A stretch of DNA of 48,145 nt, from contig JAGVTS010000165.1 of the NCBI GenBank assembly GCA_019136685.1, positions 1 to 48,145 of the forward strand, read 5' to 3'. The notes under the pieces are model-generated. The model was not told the origin of the DNA and made no database searches. It worked only from the letters and a program-made list of their open reading frames with translations. The position numbers were made by a program, and so were the translations under genes. Origin of the DNA: Bacillota bacterium (GTDB lineage: Bacteria > Bacillota > DTU025). Below, in pieces: positions 1 through 8,030 of the stretch (its first letter is position 1; every line of letters starts with the position of its first letter).

Positions 1-85
1 CCCAGGGCTAACCCATTGACTAGCTGCTGTATAACCATACTGACATCCAGGCCGCCAGACAAAGATGATCACCTCTACTACGAAA

Positions 86-113
86 GCAGGGGGGCGGCGA
101 AGTGCCCCCCTGC
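86..113 (-). terminator. Hairpin after the binding-protein gene
   Basis: A perfect 10-bp inverted repeat, GCAGGGGGGC (86-95) and GCCCCCCTGC (104-113), with an 8-base loop, lies 55 bp beyond the stop of the minus-strand binding-protein gene. There is no real T-run after it on the minus strand, so it may act as a weak terminator or an RNA-stabilising 3' hairpin. The partner permease genes, if any, would lie outside the window beyond this hairpin. Confidence 0.6.
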
Positions 114-168
114 CCGTCGCTTCCGGATGGCTGCTATCGTTCGGATCTAAGCGTTCGAAGTCGCCGGA

Positions 169-1308
169 TCACGGATTAACCGTCGCCTTGTAGGCGAACT
201 TGCCGTTTTTCACCTCGAGGATGACCGCAGGCTTGATCGGGTTGCGGTTCTCATCGAAGGCCATCTTGCCGGAAACTCCATGCGCGTCCTTTGTCGCGGC
301 GAGTGCGTCGCGGAGGGCGTTCCTGTCGAGCTTGCCGACCTTCTTTATCGAGGCATTCAACGCGCTCTCGGCAATGGCGCACGCATCCCAGGTCAGCGCT
401 GCAAGCGCGTCCGGGACGTCCTTGTAAGCAGCCTGATAGTCTCTTACGAAGGCAACAGCCACAGGGTCAGTTGAACCGGGCAAGTAGTGGTTGCTGAAGA
501 ACCCGCCTTCAATGGAATCGCCTGCGATAGGTATCAGCTCCGACGAATCCCATCCATCGGCACCCAGGAAGACAGCTTTCTTGATGCCAAGCTGCCGGGC
601 CTGCCTGGTGATGAGGCCAACCGTATTGTAGTAGTCGGGAAGCCACAGTACGTCCGGGTCGGCCCGCTTGATCTTGGTGAGCTGCGCGGAGAAGTCGGAT
701 TCGCCGACGCCGTATGTCTCGCTCACTATCACCTTACCGCCGCCTGCCTCGAAGAACTTCTGGAAGTTCTCTGCGAGTCCCTTGGTGTAGTCATTGCCGA
801 TGTCGTAGAGCATCGCAGCGGTCTTGGCCTTGAGGGTCTCGAGGGCGAATTTGCCCATAACCTGGCCCTGGAATGGATCGATGAAACAGGCTCTGAAGAC
901 GTAGTTGCCGACGGCGGTTACCGCCTGGTCGGTGGCGGTCGGAGTAAGAACCGGCACCTTGCTGGCCTGGCCGATCGGCGCGCCGGCGTTGGCGCACTTG
1001 CTGGTCACGGGTCCCATAATCATAAGTACCTTACTCTGGTTGATCAGTTTCGACACTGCGTTGGCGGTTTCGGACGGCACGCCTTTGTCGTCCTCCACGA
1101 TTATCTTGACCTTGCGGCCCTGGATGCCGCCACGGCTGTTGACCTGCTTCTCCCAGAGGAGAGCAGCGTTCCTCACGGACATTCCGAAAGTCGCAACGTC
1201 GCCGGTGACCGGCGTAACTAGGCCGATCACAATCTCCTCGGCTCCCAGCGCAACAGCGCTCAGAAAAAGCAGGACCGAGACCACCAATACTAGGGACCTT
1301 CTCAACAA
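169..1308 (-). CDS. Branched-chain amino acid-type ABC transporter substrate-binding protein
   Basis: This is a periplasmic-binding-fold protein of the LivJ/LivK type (Peripla_BP_6), which captures a ligand outside the membrane for a HAAT-family ABC importer. After a hydrophobic signal segment of about 20 residues, ending near ALGAEE, comes the typical start of the mature domain, IVIGLVTPVTGD, and then the GGIQGRKVKIIVEDDKG segment. The start is taken as TTG at 1308: GAGGAGGAGAGG lies just upstream, and a consensus promoter at 1391-1419 places the RNA start near 1384. The ATG at 1425, which would give 418 residues, is therefore upstream of the transcript. The product is about 379 residues, normal for the family. 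No permease or ATPase genes are visible, so the ligand is unknown; amino acids are typical but other small acids are possible. Confidence 0.9.
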   Translation of the reverse strand: MLRRSLVLVVSVLLFLSAVALGAEEIVIGLVTPVTGDVATFGMSVRNAALLWEKQVNSRGGIQGRKVKIIVEDDKGVPSETANAVSKLINQSKVLMIMGPVTSKCANAGAPIGQASKVPVLTPTATDQAVTAVGNYVFRACFIDPFQGQVMGKFALETLKAKTAAMLYDIGNDYTKGLAENFQKFFEAGGGKVIVSETYGVGESDFSAQLTKIKRADPDVLWLPDYYNTVGLITRQARQLGIKKAVFLGADGWDSSELIPIAGDSIEGGFFSNHYLPGSTDPVAVAFVRDYQAAYKDVPDALAALTWDACAIAESALNASIKKVGKLDRNALRDALAATKDAHGVSGKMAFDENRNPIKPAVILEVKNGKFAYKATVNP

Positions 1309-1390
1309 CTGCCTCTCCTCCTCACTGACAAGTGTGCCAGCGGTGCAGACCGGGCATACCCCCGCCCGCGCCCCCTGGGTATTGAGCAGA

Positions 1391-1419
1391 ATTATACAGG
1401 CGCAGCGGATGGGTGTCAA
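1391..1419 (-). promoter_or_regulatory. Consensus sigma-A promoter for the binding-protein gene
   Basis: On the minus strand TTGACA (1419-1414) is followed by a 17-bp spacer and TATAAT (1396-1391), a full match to the sigma-A consensus. It predicts an RNA start near 1384 and a leader of about 75 nt before the TTG start at 1308. It lies just beyond the stop of the upstream M28 peptidase gene. Confidence 0.85.
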
Positions 1420-1451
1420 GGGCAAAAACCGGATCTTGGGCTAAAAGGAGA

Positions 1452-2894
1452 TCAGTATGTGCATGCATACGCCGCAATCAGCCTCACAATCTCCACGACT
1501 CTCTCGATATCGATCTGGTCAGGAGTGTCGAACGGGCCGTGATACACTGAACAGAACCCAGAATCAGTCAGGTCAATGGCCTCGATGCCCGCAAGTGCGA
1601 AGTACGCATGGTCAGATGCGCAGCTGCTCCCCATCTCTGCCTCGATCTCAAGCCTGCCCGACAGCCTATGCAGGTCGTGTACCGTTCTTGTCGTCATTGC
1701 GGAAAACTCGTTGATCATCAACGGTCCCGGCTCCAGGGCTCCCACGCAGTCTATGTTGATCATGATCGCTCCATCTAGTGGATAGCACGGATTGCGCGCA
1801 TAATAGGCGGAACCCTGCATTTCCTGCTCCTCGCCGTTGAAAGCGATGAACACAACCGAATTGGGCTGGGGCTCAGCGCTTGACGTGAGAACTCTTGCAA
1901 CCTCCAGCATGGCGGCTATGCCTGATGCATTGTCGAGTGCTCCCGGGTTGTATGTGCCATTCATATTGCTCCCAACATGGTCAAGATGCGCCCCGATTAT
2001 CGTGTGCCCGTCCTCCGGGGCCACGGCCGACCCCCGCAGCAGGCCCACAACGTTGGCAGCACCCACCTGCTCGATGGTGAAGTCTGCGGAAAGCCGAACC
2101 AGCATGCCTTCATTCCTGGCCCGCAAAAGCTCTGCAAATGTGAGGACATCGCACGAGAAGATCATCGGCCATGCCCATCCCTCAGAGGAGTCGTCGGCAT
2201 CATCATCAGCCTCATCCTCTACATCCCAGATCGAGAGCTGAACCGGGAAGTATCCGGATGAGGAGATGTCGGTCTCCAGCACCAGCCCCCGAAAGGATCC
2301 GCAAGCCTCCCGGTCGGGCGATGAGAGCCAGGTCGTTATGGTCCACATGTCCGCCATACTCTGCGCGATGTATTCCGGAACCAAGACTATTGACCGCCTC
2401 TCAATACTGTCCAGCTCACTGACGCTATGCAATACGACTCCGGGAGCCGTCACTCTCCCCTTCATAGTTGATCCCGGACAGGTTCTCACAGTGAACTGTG
2501 TAACGTAGGTGAATCGAGTGACCATCTCCCCGCGCTCATCCACGATCTCGAGCGTCGGAGCGTTGTGGATAAGCCTGTTCGGCTGCACGTAGTGCTGTAG
2601 GTAGCCGACTAGTCCGTCGGGGCACTCCAGCCCGAGCTCTCTGAACCTGTCCGCCACGTATGCAACCGCTGCCCAGTTTCCGTCCGTTCCGGCTAGGCGG
2701 CCGTCGTATCGCGGCGATGCAAGCTCACGTATGGTCGACATGATGCTCGCCGCATCGACCTCGAACGTCGGCACTGGCACAGAAGTTGCAGCGCTCATCG
2801 AGCATGGGGCTGCGATCCACCCGATGCAGATCGTTACTGCCATGGCCAGAACGACAGTGTCGCGTGGTCGGGTCACACGGTCCCGCGTAGGCAT
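1452..2894 (-). CDS. M28 family zinc aminopeptidase, exported
   Basis: The C-terminal half is an M28 co-catalytic zinc peptidase, a family that removes N-terminal residues from peptides. Counting from the ATG at 2894, visible metal-site motifs are HLDHVG (His about 303), GALDNASG (Asp about 321), NGEE (catalytic Glu about 355 and ligand Glu about 356), NIDCVG (Asp about 382) and a late VYHGPFDT (His about 452). An N-terminal hydrophobic segment (about residues 12-32) suggests export or membrane anchoring. A stretch near residues 225-240 is very rich in Asp and Glu. The ATG at 2894 follows GGGGGGAG at good spacing and puts the signal segment at the N terminus; the longer reading frame to 3071 adds 59 residues of non-typical sequence. 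The peptidase could feed amino acids to the neighbouring binding-protein system, but this is only contextual. Confidence 0.88.
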   Translation of the reverse strand: MPTRDRVTRPRDTVVLAMAVTICIGWIAAPCSMSAATSVPVPTFEVDAASIMSTIRELASPRYDGRLAGTDGNWAAVAYVADRFRELGLECPDGLVGYLQHYVQPNRLIHNAPTLEIVDERGEMVTRFTYVTQFTVRTCPGSTMKGRVTAPGVVLHSVSELDSIERRSIVLVPEYIAQSMADMWTITTWLSSPDREACGSFRGLVLETDISSSGYFPVQLSIWDVEDEADDDADDSSEGWAWPMIFSCDVLTFAELLRARNEGMLVRLSADFTIEQVGAANVVGLLRGSAVAPEDGHTIIGAHLDHVGSNMNGTYNPGALDNASGIAAMLEVARVLTSSAEPQPNSVVFIAFNGEEQEMQGSAYYARNPCYPLDGAIMINIDCVGALEPGPLMINEFSAMTTRTVHDLHRLSGRLEIEAEMGSSCASDHAYFALAGIEAIDLTDSGFCSVYHGPFDTPDQIDIERVVEIVRLIAAYACTY

Positions 2895-3158
2895 CGGCCA
2901 CTCCCCCCAGCTTGCGATTGGCTTGTCACACCGCAGCATTCCCGCAGAAAGGCATTCGTTGAAACGCGAATTGCTCCTGCATACCATATCTGGGTCGATG
3001 ATCTTATTGCTCGCTATCTTGTAGGCATCATATTGCCTGTTTCTGGGCATCAATTCCCGCACACTCCTCAAGGCGATTTCTGCTACAATTGATCTGCAGA
3101 CGGCTGGGCGCCAAGTCTGGTCCCGCCTAAGCTAGCGCCGACTTCGGCAGGATGCGGG

Positions 3159-4001
3159 GTGACCGCCATCAGATCCGGCTTCTCCATCGGGGAGATCTCA
3201 CAGCTATTTGGCCTATCCGTACAGTCTCTCAGGCACTACGACAAGCTGGGCCTGCTGAAACCCGCGCATGTCGACCCCGAGAGCAACTACAGGTACTACT
3301 CCCGTGAGCAGTTCCTTTTCATCAGGTTCATCAGGTATTTCAAGGCACTCGGCATGCCGCTGAAGGACATTCAGGCCGTGTTGGCACGCGACATGTCGTC
3401 TGAGGTCATACTTGAGCTGGTACGTGACCAATCGTCGGCAATCGATAGGAAGATAGCAGAGCTCGTTGACCTAAGAACAGCCGTGGATTCGTTCACGGAG
3501 AGGCTAAGTAAGGCGATGACCCATCAGCCCGGGCAGGTGTTTGTCCAGCAGCGAAGCGAGCGGACAGTGATCGCCTATGACTACGCAATGAGCTCGACGA
3601 ACGACCTCGCCCTCGGCATGCGACAGGTCCTGATGGACGTGGAGAGGACCTATGGCTTCCTCACCTACGAGCCGGCCGTCCTAGCGTCATATGACGACTT
3701 CGTGAGGACCGGGATAGTCCGCCTCAAGCAGATCATAGTTGAGTTTGGCCATCCCATCGACGCATTCGAAGAAGGCGGCCGAGTCGGCAGAGTGACGACC
3801 TTCCCCGAAGGCACGTATGCCTCGGTGGTCTACGAGGACGCCTTCGATGCAAGCCCGTCCTACTACGGTAAGCTCGTGCAGTTCATAGCCGATGCGCATC
3901 TTGAGGCGAGAAGCGACTTCATGCATTCCATGGTGGCGTCATACGTCGACGACGGCGGCACAGGCAAATCCCTCCACGAAGTATCGGTCCTCGTCCGCTA
4001 G
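3159..4001 (+). CDS. MerR family transcriptional regulator with ligand-binding domain
   Basis: The N terminus is a MerR winged-helix DNA-binding domain: a helix-turn-helix over about residues 8-30 (FSIGEISQLFGLS), then RHYDKLGLLKP and the wing motif YRYYS. A coiled-coil linker follows at about 85-120. The C-terminal half (about 125-280) looks like the GyrI-like/BmrR-type effector domain found in multidrug-sensing regulators. Translation starts at GTG 3159; TACAAT at 3084-3089 is a possible -10 box. The MATE pump gene starts 79 bp downstream behind a promoter with the 19-bp spacer that MerR activators untwist. The likely role is drug- or metabolite-induced activation of that pump, as for BmrR and Bmr. 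The inducer is unknown. Confidence 0.92.
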   Translation: MTAIRSGFSIGEISQLFGLSVQSLRHYDKLGLLKPAHVDPESNYRYYSREQFLFIRFIRYFKALGMPLKDIQAVLARDMSSEVILELVRDQSSAIDRKIAELVDLRTAVDSFTERLSKAMTHQPGQVFVQQRSERTVIAYDYAMSSTNDLALGMRQVLMDVERTYGFLTYEPAVLASYDDFVRTGIVRLKQIIVEFGHPIDAFEEGGRVGRVTTFPEGTYASVVYEDAFDASPSYYGKLVQFIADAHLEARSDFMHSMVASYVDDGGTGKSLHEVSVLVR

Positions 4002-4022
4002 GCATCCCGCTCCCTAGTATTC

Positions 4023-4053
4023 TTGACTCTATACCTGTCATAGACTGTATACT
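4023..4053 (+). promoter_or_regulatory. MerR-type promoter with 19-bp spacer
   Basis: TTGACT (4023-4028) and TATACT (4048-4053) are separated by 19 bp instead of 17, the hallmark of promoters activated by MerR-family proteins. An imperfect dyad covers the spacer: TATAC (4030-4034) and GTATA (4047-4051), and inside it CTAT (4029-4032) and ATAG (4040-4043). The promoter is 27 bp upstream of the MATE start codon and 22 bp after the regulator's stop. Regulation by the adjacent MerR protein is inferred. Confidence 0.75.
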
Positions 4054-4080
4054 CCTTATTAGCTTATAAGGAGATCTTTC

Positions 4081-5487
4081 ATGATACTGAGGAGATTCGC
4101 AAGATACGTTGTTCCATCGGTTGTAGGATCGGCGGTCACATCACTCTATCTGGTCGTTGACGGCGTGTTCATAGCCAGGGGCGTCGGAGAGACCGGCGTC
4201 GCCGCAGTGACTCTGGTCCTGCCGCTTACGATGGCCTTCGTCGCCATAAGCATGGTCTTCTCTGTGGGCGGGGCCAGCCTGGTATCCATCAGCCTCGGGT
4301 CGGACGACCCGGACCGTGCAGTTAGCATCTTCCGCCAGTCTGTGTGCGCACTCATGATCATCGGCGCCGTGTTCAGCCTTGTGGGCGCCGCCTTCGCGGA
4401 CGATATAGCAGTCGCGCTGGGAGCGACAGGCAGGCTCAGGTTGCCGGCGACAGAGTACATGAAGTACTACATGATGTTCACAGTCCCCGTCTTGCTAGCC
4501 ATGGCCCTGAGCACTTTCATCAGGCACGACGGTTCGCCGCGGCTGTCCATGCGGTCCATGCTGTGGGGAGCGATAACCAACATTCTGCTGGACTACGTGT
4601 TCGTATTTCCGCTCAAGATGGGCCTCAAGGGCGCAGCCATCGCCACAGGGCTCGGCCAGCTCGTCACCGTGCTCGCGTGTATGAGGCACTTTGTGGAGCG
4701 TCGAGGTGTCCTCACAATCGGCGGCGTCAGGATCCGGGCGCGAGACATCAAAGAAATAGTGCTTCTGGGCATTCCGTCATTTCTCGCAGAGGTCTCGTAT
4801 TCGGTGTTGATGTACATGCACAACATCGAAATCGCCGGTCGCGTCGGCGAAATCGGAGTGACGGCGTACGGCGTGGTCAACTACATCAATAACCTGGCGT
4901 ACATGGCACTACTCGGCATATGTCAGGGCATCCAGCCACTGATGAGCTATTACTACGGCTGCGGGAAGCCCGAGGAGAGCAGGAAGTATCGCAGGCTGGG
5001 CATCCGGGCGTCAATGGTGGTATCAGTCTCGTTCCTGGTGATCTGCTTCGTCTTGGGCAAGCCCATAATCGGGGTATTCGCGTCTTCACCGGGCGTGGTC
5101 AGTCTGACCTATACGATACTGAACTATACCAACGTAGCCTACATCATGCTAGGCATGAACCTGACATACCAGGCGTACCTGCAGTCGGTCTACATGCCCA
5201 GGCGGGCGAATATCATCTGCCTGCTGAGGGGCTTTGTGTTCGTCAAGGTCGGCCTAGCGGCGCTGCCCCGGCTGCTGGGCAATGCGGGGATATGGGCCAC
5301 AATGATACTCTCGGAGGGGCTGACCCTCGTAGTTGCGGCGTGGGCCGGCGCAGCCCGCCATCGCGACCTCGCTCGCGCAGTCGATGCTGACTGCACACCG
5401 CATGCTAGCGAAAGAGGGAGATCATCCACTTCGCCGCGCTGTCCATCCAGACCGCGGGATTTGGAGTCTCGACCCCAATCAGCATGA
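4081..5487 (+). CDS. MATE family multidrug efflux transporter
   Basis: This is a polytopic membrane protein of the MATE family, which exports cationic drugs or metabolites using a sodium or proton gradient. The opening helices (VVPSVVGSAVTSLYLVVDGVFIARGVGE) and the repeat of the pattern in the second half (about residues 230-260) match the two six-helix bundles of the family. The ATG at 4081 is preceded by AAGGAG (4068-4073). The gene lies directly behind a MerR regulator and a MerR-type promoter. The last 40 or so residues are hydrophilic, rich in Ser, Arg and Pro, and unlike a usual MATE tail. They overlap the 3' end of the convergent germination operon by 83 bp, as if the original stop was lost and translation runs into antisense sequence. 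Confidence 0.93.
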   Translation: MILRRFARYVVPSVVGSAVTSLYLVVDGVFIARGVGETGVAAVTLVLPLTMAFVAISMVFSVGGASLVSISLGSDDPDRAVSIFRQSVCALMIIGAVFSLVGAAFADDIAVALGATGRLRLPATEYMKYYMMFTVPVLLAMALSTFIRHDGSPRLSMRSMLWGAITNILLDYVFVFPLKMGLKGAAIATGLGQLVTVLACMRHFVERRGVLTIGGVRIRARDIKEIVLLGIPSFLAEVSYSVLMYMHNIEIAGRVGEIGVTAYGVVNYINNLAYMALLGICQGIQPLMSYYYGCGKPEESRKYRRLGIRASMVVSVSFLVICFVLGKPIIGVFASSPGVVSLTYTILNYTNVAYIMLGMNLTYQAYLQSVYMPRRANIICLLRGFVFVKVGLAALPRLLGNAGIWATMILSEGLTLVVAAWAGAARHRDLARAVDADCTPHASERGRSSTSPRCPSRPRDLESRPQSA

Positions 5488-5623
5488 GCAGCCCTAGTGC
5501 GAAGGCGAGCCCGGCCACACAGAAGAACACAACCAGCTCCCGCCAGAACTTGCTTCTGATGAGGGCCGGAACCTCATGGAGGCATACGGCCGCGAACACA
5601 AGTATCAGAGCAAGCACACTCAT
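5405..5623 (-). CDS. Small two-helix membrane protein, candidate D subunit of germinant receptor
   Basis: This 72-residue protein has two hydrophobic helices (about residues 2-21 and 30-50) joined by a short charged loop, RSKFWRE. It is the last gene of the germination operon, and its ATG overlaps the gerC stop by 4 bp. Some GerA-type receptor operons of Bacillus carry a fourth gene for a small two-helix protein (GerKD and GerUD types) that modulates receptor activity. Size, topology and position fit that class, but sequence identity cannot be confirmed by reading alone. Its 3' end overlaps the convergent MATE gene by 83 bp. Confidence 0.7.
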   Translation of the reverse strand: MSVLALILVFAAVCLHEVPALIRSKFWRELVVFFCVAGLAFALGLLMLIGVETPNPAVWMDSAAKWMISLFR

Positions 5624-6915
5624 CTGCCCTCACCTGCACCGCCCATCTCCTCCAGCTTCACGCTGCGCACTTTCAGGCCGCTTCGGACTATCTTGGCGGA
5701 GACCTCGATCTCCGGCTCCATGTGGGCGAATACCTCGTACCACCTGTCCTTCACTTGCTTCCACACTTTGGGGTTAGTGCGATATACCTCTCTCCCGAAG
5801 CCGAATATGTCGGCTCGGAGTTCCTGAGCCTTGCTGATAGCAGCCATGACCTCGTCCCTGATGGCCTCCTCCAATCGCCGCTCCATGAACGTCCACAGCT
5901 CGGAGTCGCCGTATGAGTCGATGTATGGCTGTACATCCGCGATGTTCGCCTCCGCACTGATCTTCACTACGATCCCGATGTTGCGGCCGTCATCAGTGAT
6001 CTTCGGCTTGAACGCGCCTTTGGCCCTGATGATCTCGAGCCCAATAAGGGACGCCTGGGGATCCGGCTCAATGCTGCGCTGTGTCGCGTCCACCACGAGG
6101 ATTCCCGACGTGACCTTTCCGACCACCCAGTTGTAGCCCCTCGCCTCACGCCCATCCAACCAACCCACGAGCTTATCGCTTCGGAACACTGCAGCGCCTG
6201 AAAGCCTGGCCGCGGCCTTCACCTCTTCGCGGGCAACATCGCCGGTGATCTCGTATGGAGATGTGTACGGGATGACCTCAACACGGAGGGCTATGGGGTC
6301 GATTCCTTCAGAAGCCAGGGCAACTGTGAAATCGTTGATCGAGGCAACCGCAACAGTAGAGAGCCTGCCGGACACATTCGACACTATCCCCCTCCCCGCC
6401 TCGCTCGGAGTCCGCTCCAGCTCGAACTCGGTCTGAAGCAGATCCCACGCTCGTCCATCCTTGACCACGCCAACGAGGGCCCGTCGCCGGGTCTCCTGGT
6501 CGCGTTCCAGCAAGTCAAGTACCCTTGTAACGCCGCCTTTGGCGTATTCCTCGCCAATCAAAAACCATCTGTTATGGGGCCAGCAGAGGATGCGCGGGGA
6601 GACTTCGCTCAGGTTGCGTATGCATTCCAGGAGAGTGCGTCCGGTCGCGCTAACCACCCAGAACGGCCTTTCCTGGGTCTGACTCCGCTCCCCAGCGACT
6701 ATGGCGGAGGGCTTCGTGATCTGGGCCGTGAACTGCATGCGCGGCCTGGGATCGCCATCGACGTCCGGACTATCCCAGTGCGTCGCACCCAGCGACGTGT
6801 CTACCCCAACGGCTACCACAAACCCAAGGGTCTCGATTTCCCTGCGACTCCAGCACCCCGCAGAAACAGAGAGGAAAACCCCGAGGGCTACGATGGCGAC
6901 TGCCCGTCGTGTCAT
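5620..6915 (-). CDS. Spore germination receptor lipoprotein, Ger(x)C family
   Basis: This is the C subunit of a GerA-type nutrient germinant receptor, a lipoprotein on the outer face of the spore inner membrane. The N terminus has a signal segment ending in VSAGC (Cys about 21), followed by WSRREIETLGFVVAVGVD, the conserved Ger(x)C opening. The length of 431 residues is slightly above typical. The ATG at 6915 overlaps the gerB stop (ATGA) and the stop overlaps the next small gene, so translation is probably coupled. The germinant (amino acid or sugar) cannot be read from sequence. Confidence 0.93.
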   Translation of the reverse strand: MTRRAVAIVALGVFLSVSAGCWSRREIETLGFVVAVGVDTSLGATHWDSPDVDGDPRPRMQFTAQITKPSAIVAGERSQTQERPFWVVSATGRTLLECIRNLSEVSPRILCWPHNRWFLIGEEYAKGGVTRVLDLLERDQETRRRALVGVVKDGRAWDLLQTEFELERTPSEAGRGIVSNVSGRLSTVAVASINDFTVALASEGIDPIALRVEVIPYTSPYEITGDVAREEVKAAARLSGAAVFRSDKLVGWLDGREARGYNWVVGKVTSGILVVDATQRSIEPDPQASLIGLEIIRAKGAFKPKITDDGRNIGIVVKISAEANIADVQPYIDSYGDSELWTFMERRLEEAIRDEVMAAISKAQELRADIFGFGREVYRTNPKVWKQVKDRWYEVFAHMEPEIEVSAKIVRSGLKVRSVKLEEMGGAGEGR

Positions 6916-8030
6916 CCAATCTCACCCCGACGGCCCGCATCGCCGCTCGTCCGTCGCCGCAACCATCTGGCGGCTGTGAGGACGACCAGGATGACCAGGA
7001 TGAAAACTGACGTAACCAGACCTCCTCTGATGGCTGTGCCTGCTCTGTCGAAGCTGCCGATATCCGGCCACATCCTTATTCCCAGGAACACAGCCAATCC
7101 GCCAAGGGGATAGACCAACGGCTCAAAGCATCTCAGGCCGAGCAGGTGTGCGCTGGCGGCGGCAGCAGCCCAGAATATTGTAGCCAGTGCTAGACCAATA
7201 CCGAATGTCCACGAAACCACCGTAATCAGCTCCAGCCTTTCGACAACCCCCCCGATACTCACCATCCGAGTCAGGCTGAGGGCGGGCAGTTCCAATGCCG
7301 TGCTGATTGGCCCGAATACAGCTGTAGCGACGACTATCAGGAGAGTCAGTACAGCGCCGCTCACCAGTGCCGACCAGATTGTCCCCTGCATTAGCCCACG
7401 GCCGCTTATAGTGGACGGCGCTATCATCATGAGAACCGCCATATCAAGGAAGAGGGAGACTGCGGTGGCTGTGGGGAGCGCCAGCGGGCGCAACCCTTCA
7501 GGGAGCAGAGGAAGGAGGTTCCTGAGATGTACTACATCCAAGGGCAAGGTCAAGGTGAATAACATCGATACGAAAGCAAGGAAAGCCATGAGCTCCGCCA
7601 TCATGGCAATCAGCCTGATGCCGCGTCGGGCTATGCCGGCGCTGACTAAGGCTGTCAACGCCATGAAGACTACGATCGGTGTCTGAGGCATGGTGCCGGT
7701 CACGTATGCTTCGCTTACGGAGCGAAGTTCAAAGGCGGCGAGAATCAGCCAGTACAGGACGAAGAGCCATCCCACAGCCGAACCGATAATCACCCCAAGA
7801 AGACGGCGAGAGATCCGGACGACGTCATCCAGTCCTTCTGATCTGCAGAGCGCAGCCATCCATGCAAGCAGCGGCAACGAGATCACAGTGCTTGCAATGC
7901 CGGCAATCCACAACCCCTGGGGAGAGGGCATGCCTATTACGCTTGGCAAGGTCAACGTCATCGGCGCAACCCTTACGAGGAGGAGAATCGACCCCAGTTG
8001 CCTTGCTGTTGTCTTGTGAGATATCGTCAT
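6912..8030 (-). CDS. Spore germination permease subunit, GerB family
   Basis: This is the B subunit of the germinant receptor, a ten-helix membrane protein of the amino acid-polyamine-organocation transporter superfamily that binds the germinant. The 372-residue sequence is hydrophobic throughout, starting with the GerB-like segment TTARQLGSILLLVRVAPMTL and ending in a basic cytoplasmic tail, ARWLRRRTSGDAGRR. It overlaps gerA (8027-8030) and gerC (6912-6915) by 4 bp each. It is normal in length and shows no visible damage. Confidence 0.93.
   Translation of the reverse strand: MTISHKTTARQLGSILLLVRVAPMTLTLPSVIGMPSPQGLWIAGIASTVISLPLLAWMAALCRSEGLDDVVRISRRLLGVIIGSAVGWLFVLYWLILAAFELRSVSEAYVTGTMPQTPIVVFMALTALVSAGIARRGIRLIAMMAELMAFLAFVSMLFTLTLPLDVVHLRNLLPLLPEGLRPLALPTATAVSLFLDMAVLMMIAPSTISGRGLMQGTIWSALVSGAVLTLLIVVATAVFGPISTALELPALSLTRMVSIGGVVERLELITVVSWTFGIGLALATIFWAAAAASAHLLGLRCFEPLVYPLGGLAVFLGIRMWPDIGSFDRAGTAIRGGLVTSVFILVILVVLTAARWLRRRTSGDAGRRGEIG

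Noticed and set aside
487-1221. Long plus-strand open frame of 244 residues opposite the binding-protein gene
   Set aside because: It is the antisense shadow of a clear binding-protein gene, with no domain pattern or ribosome site.
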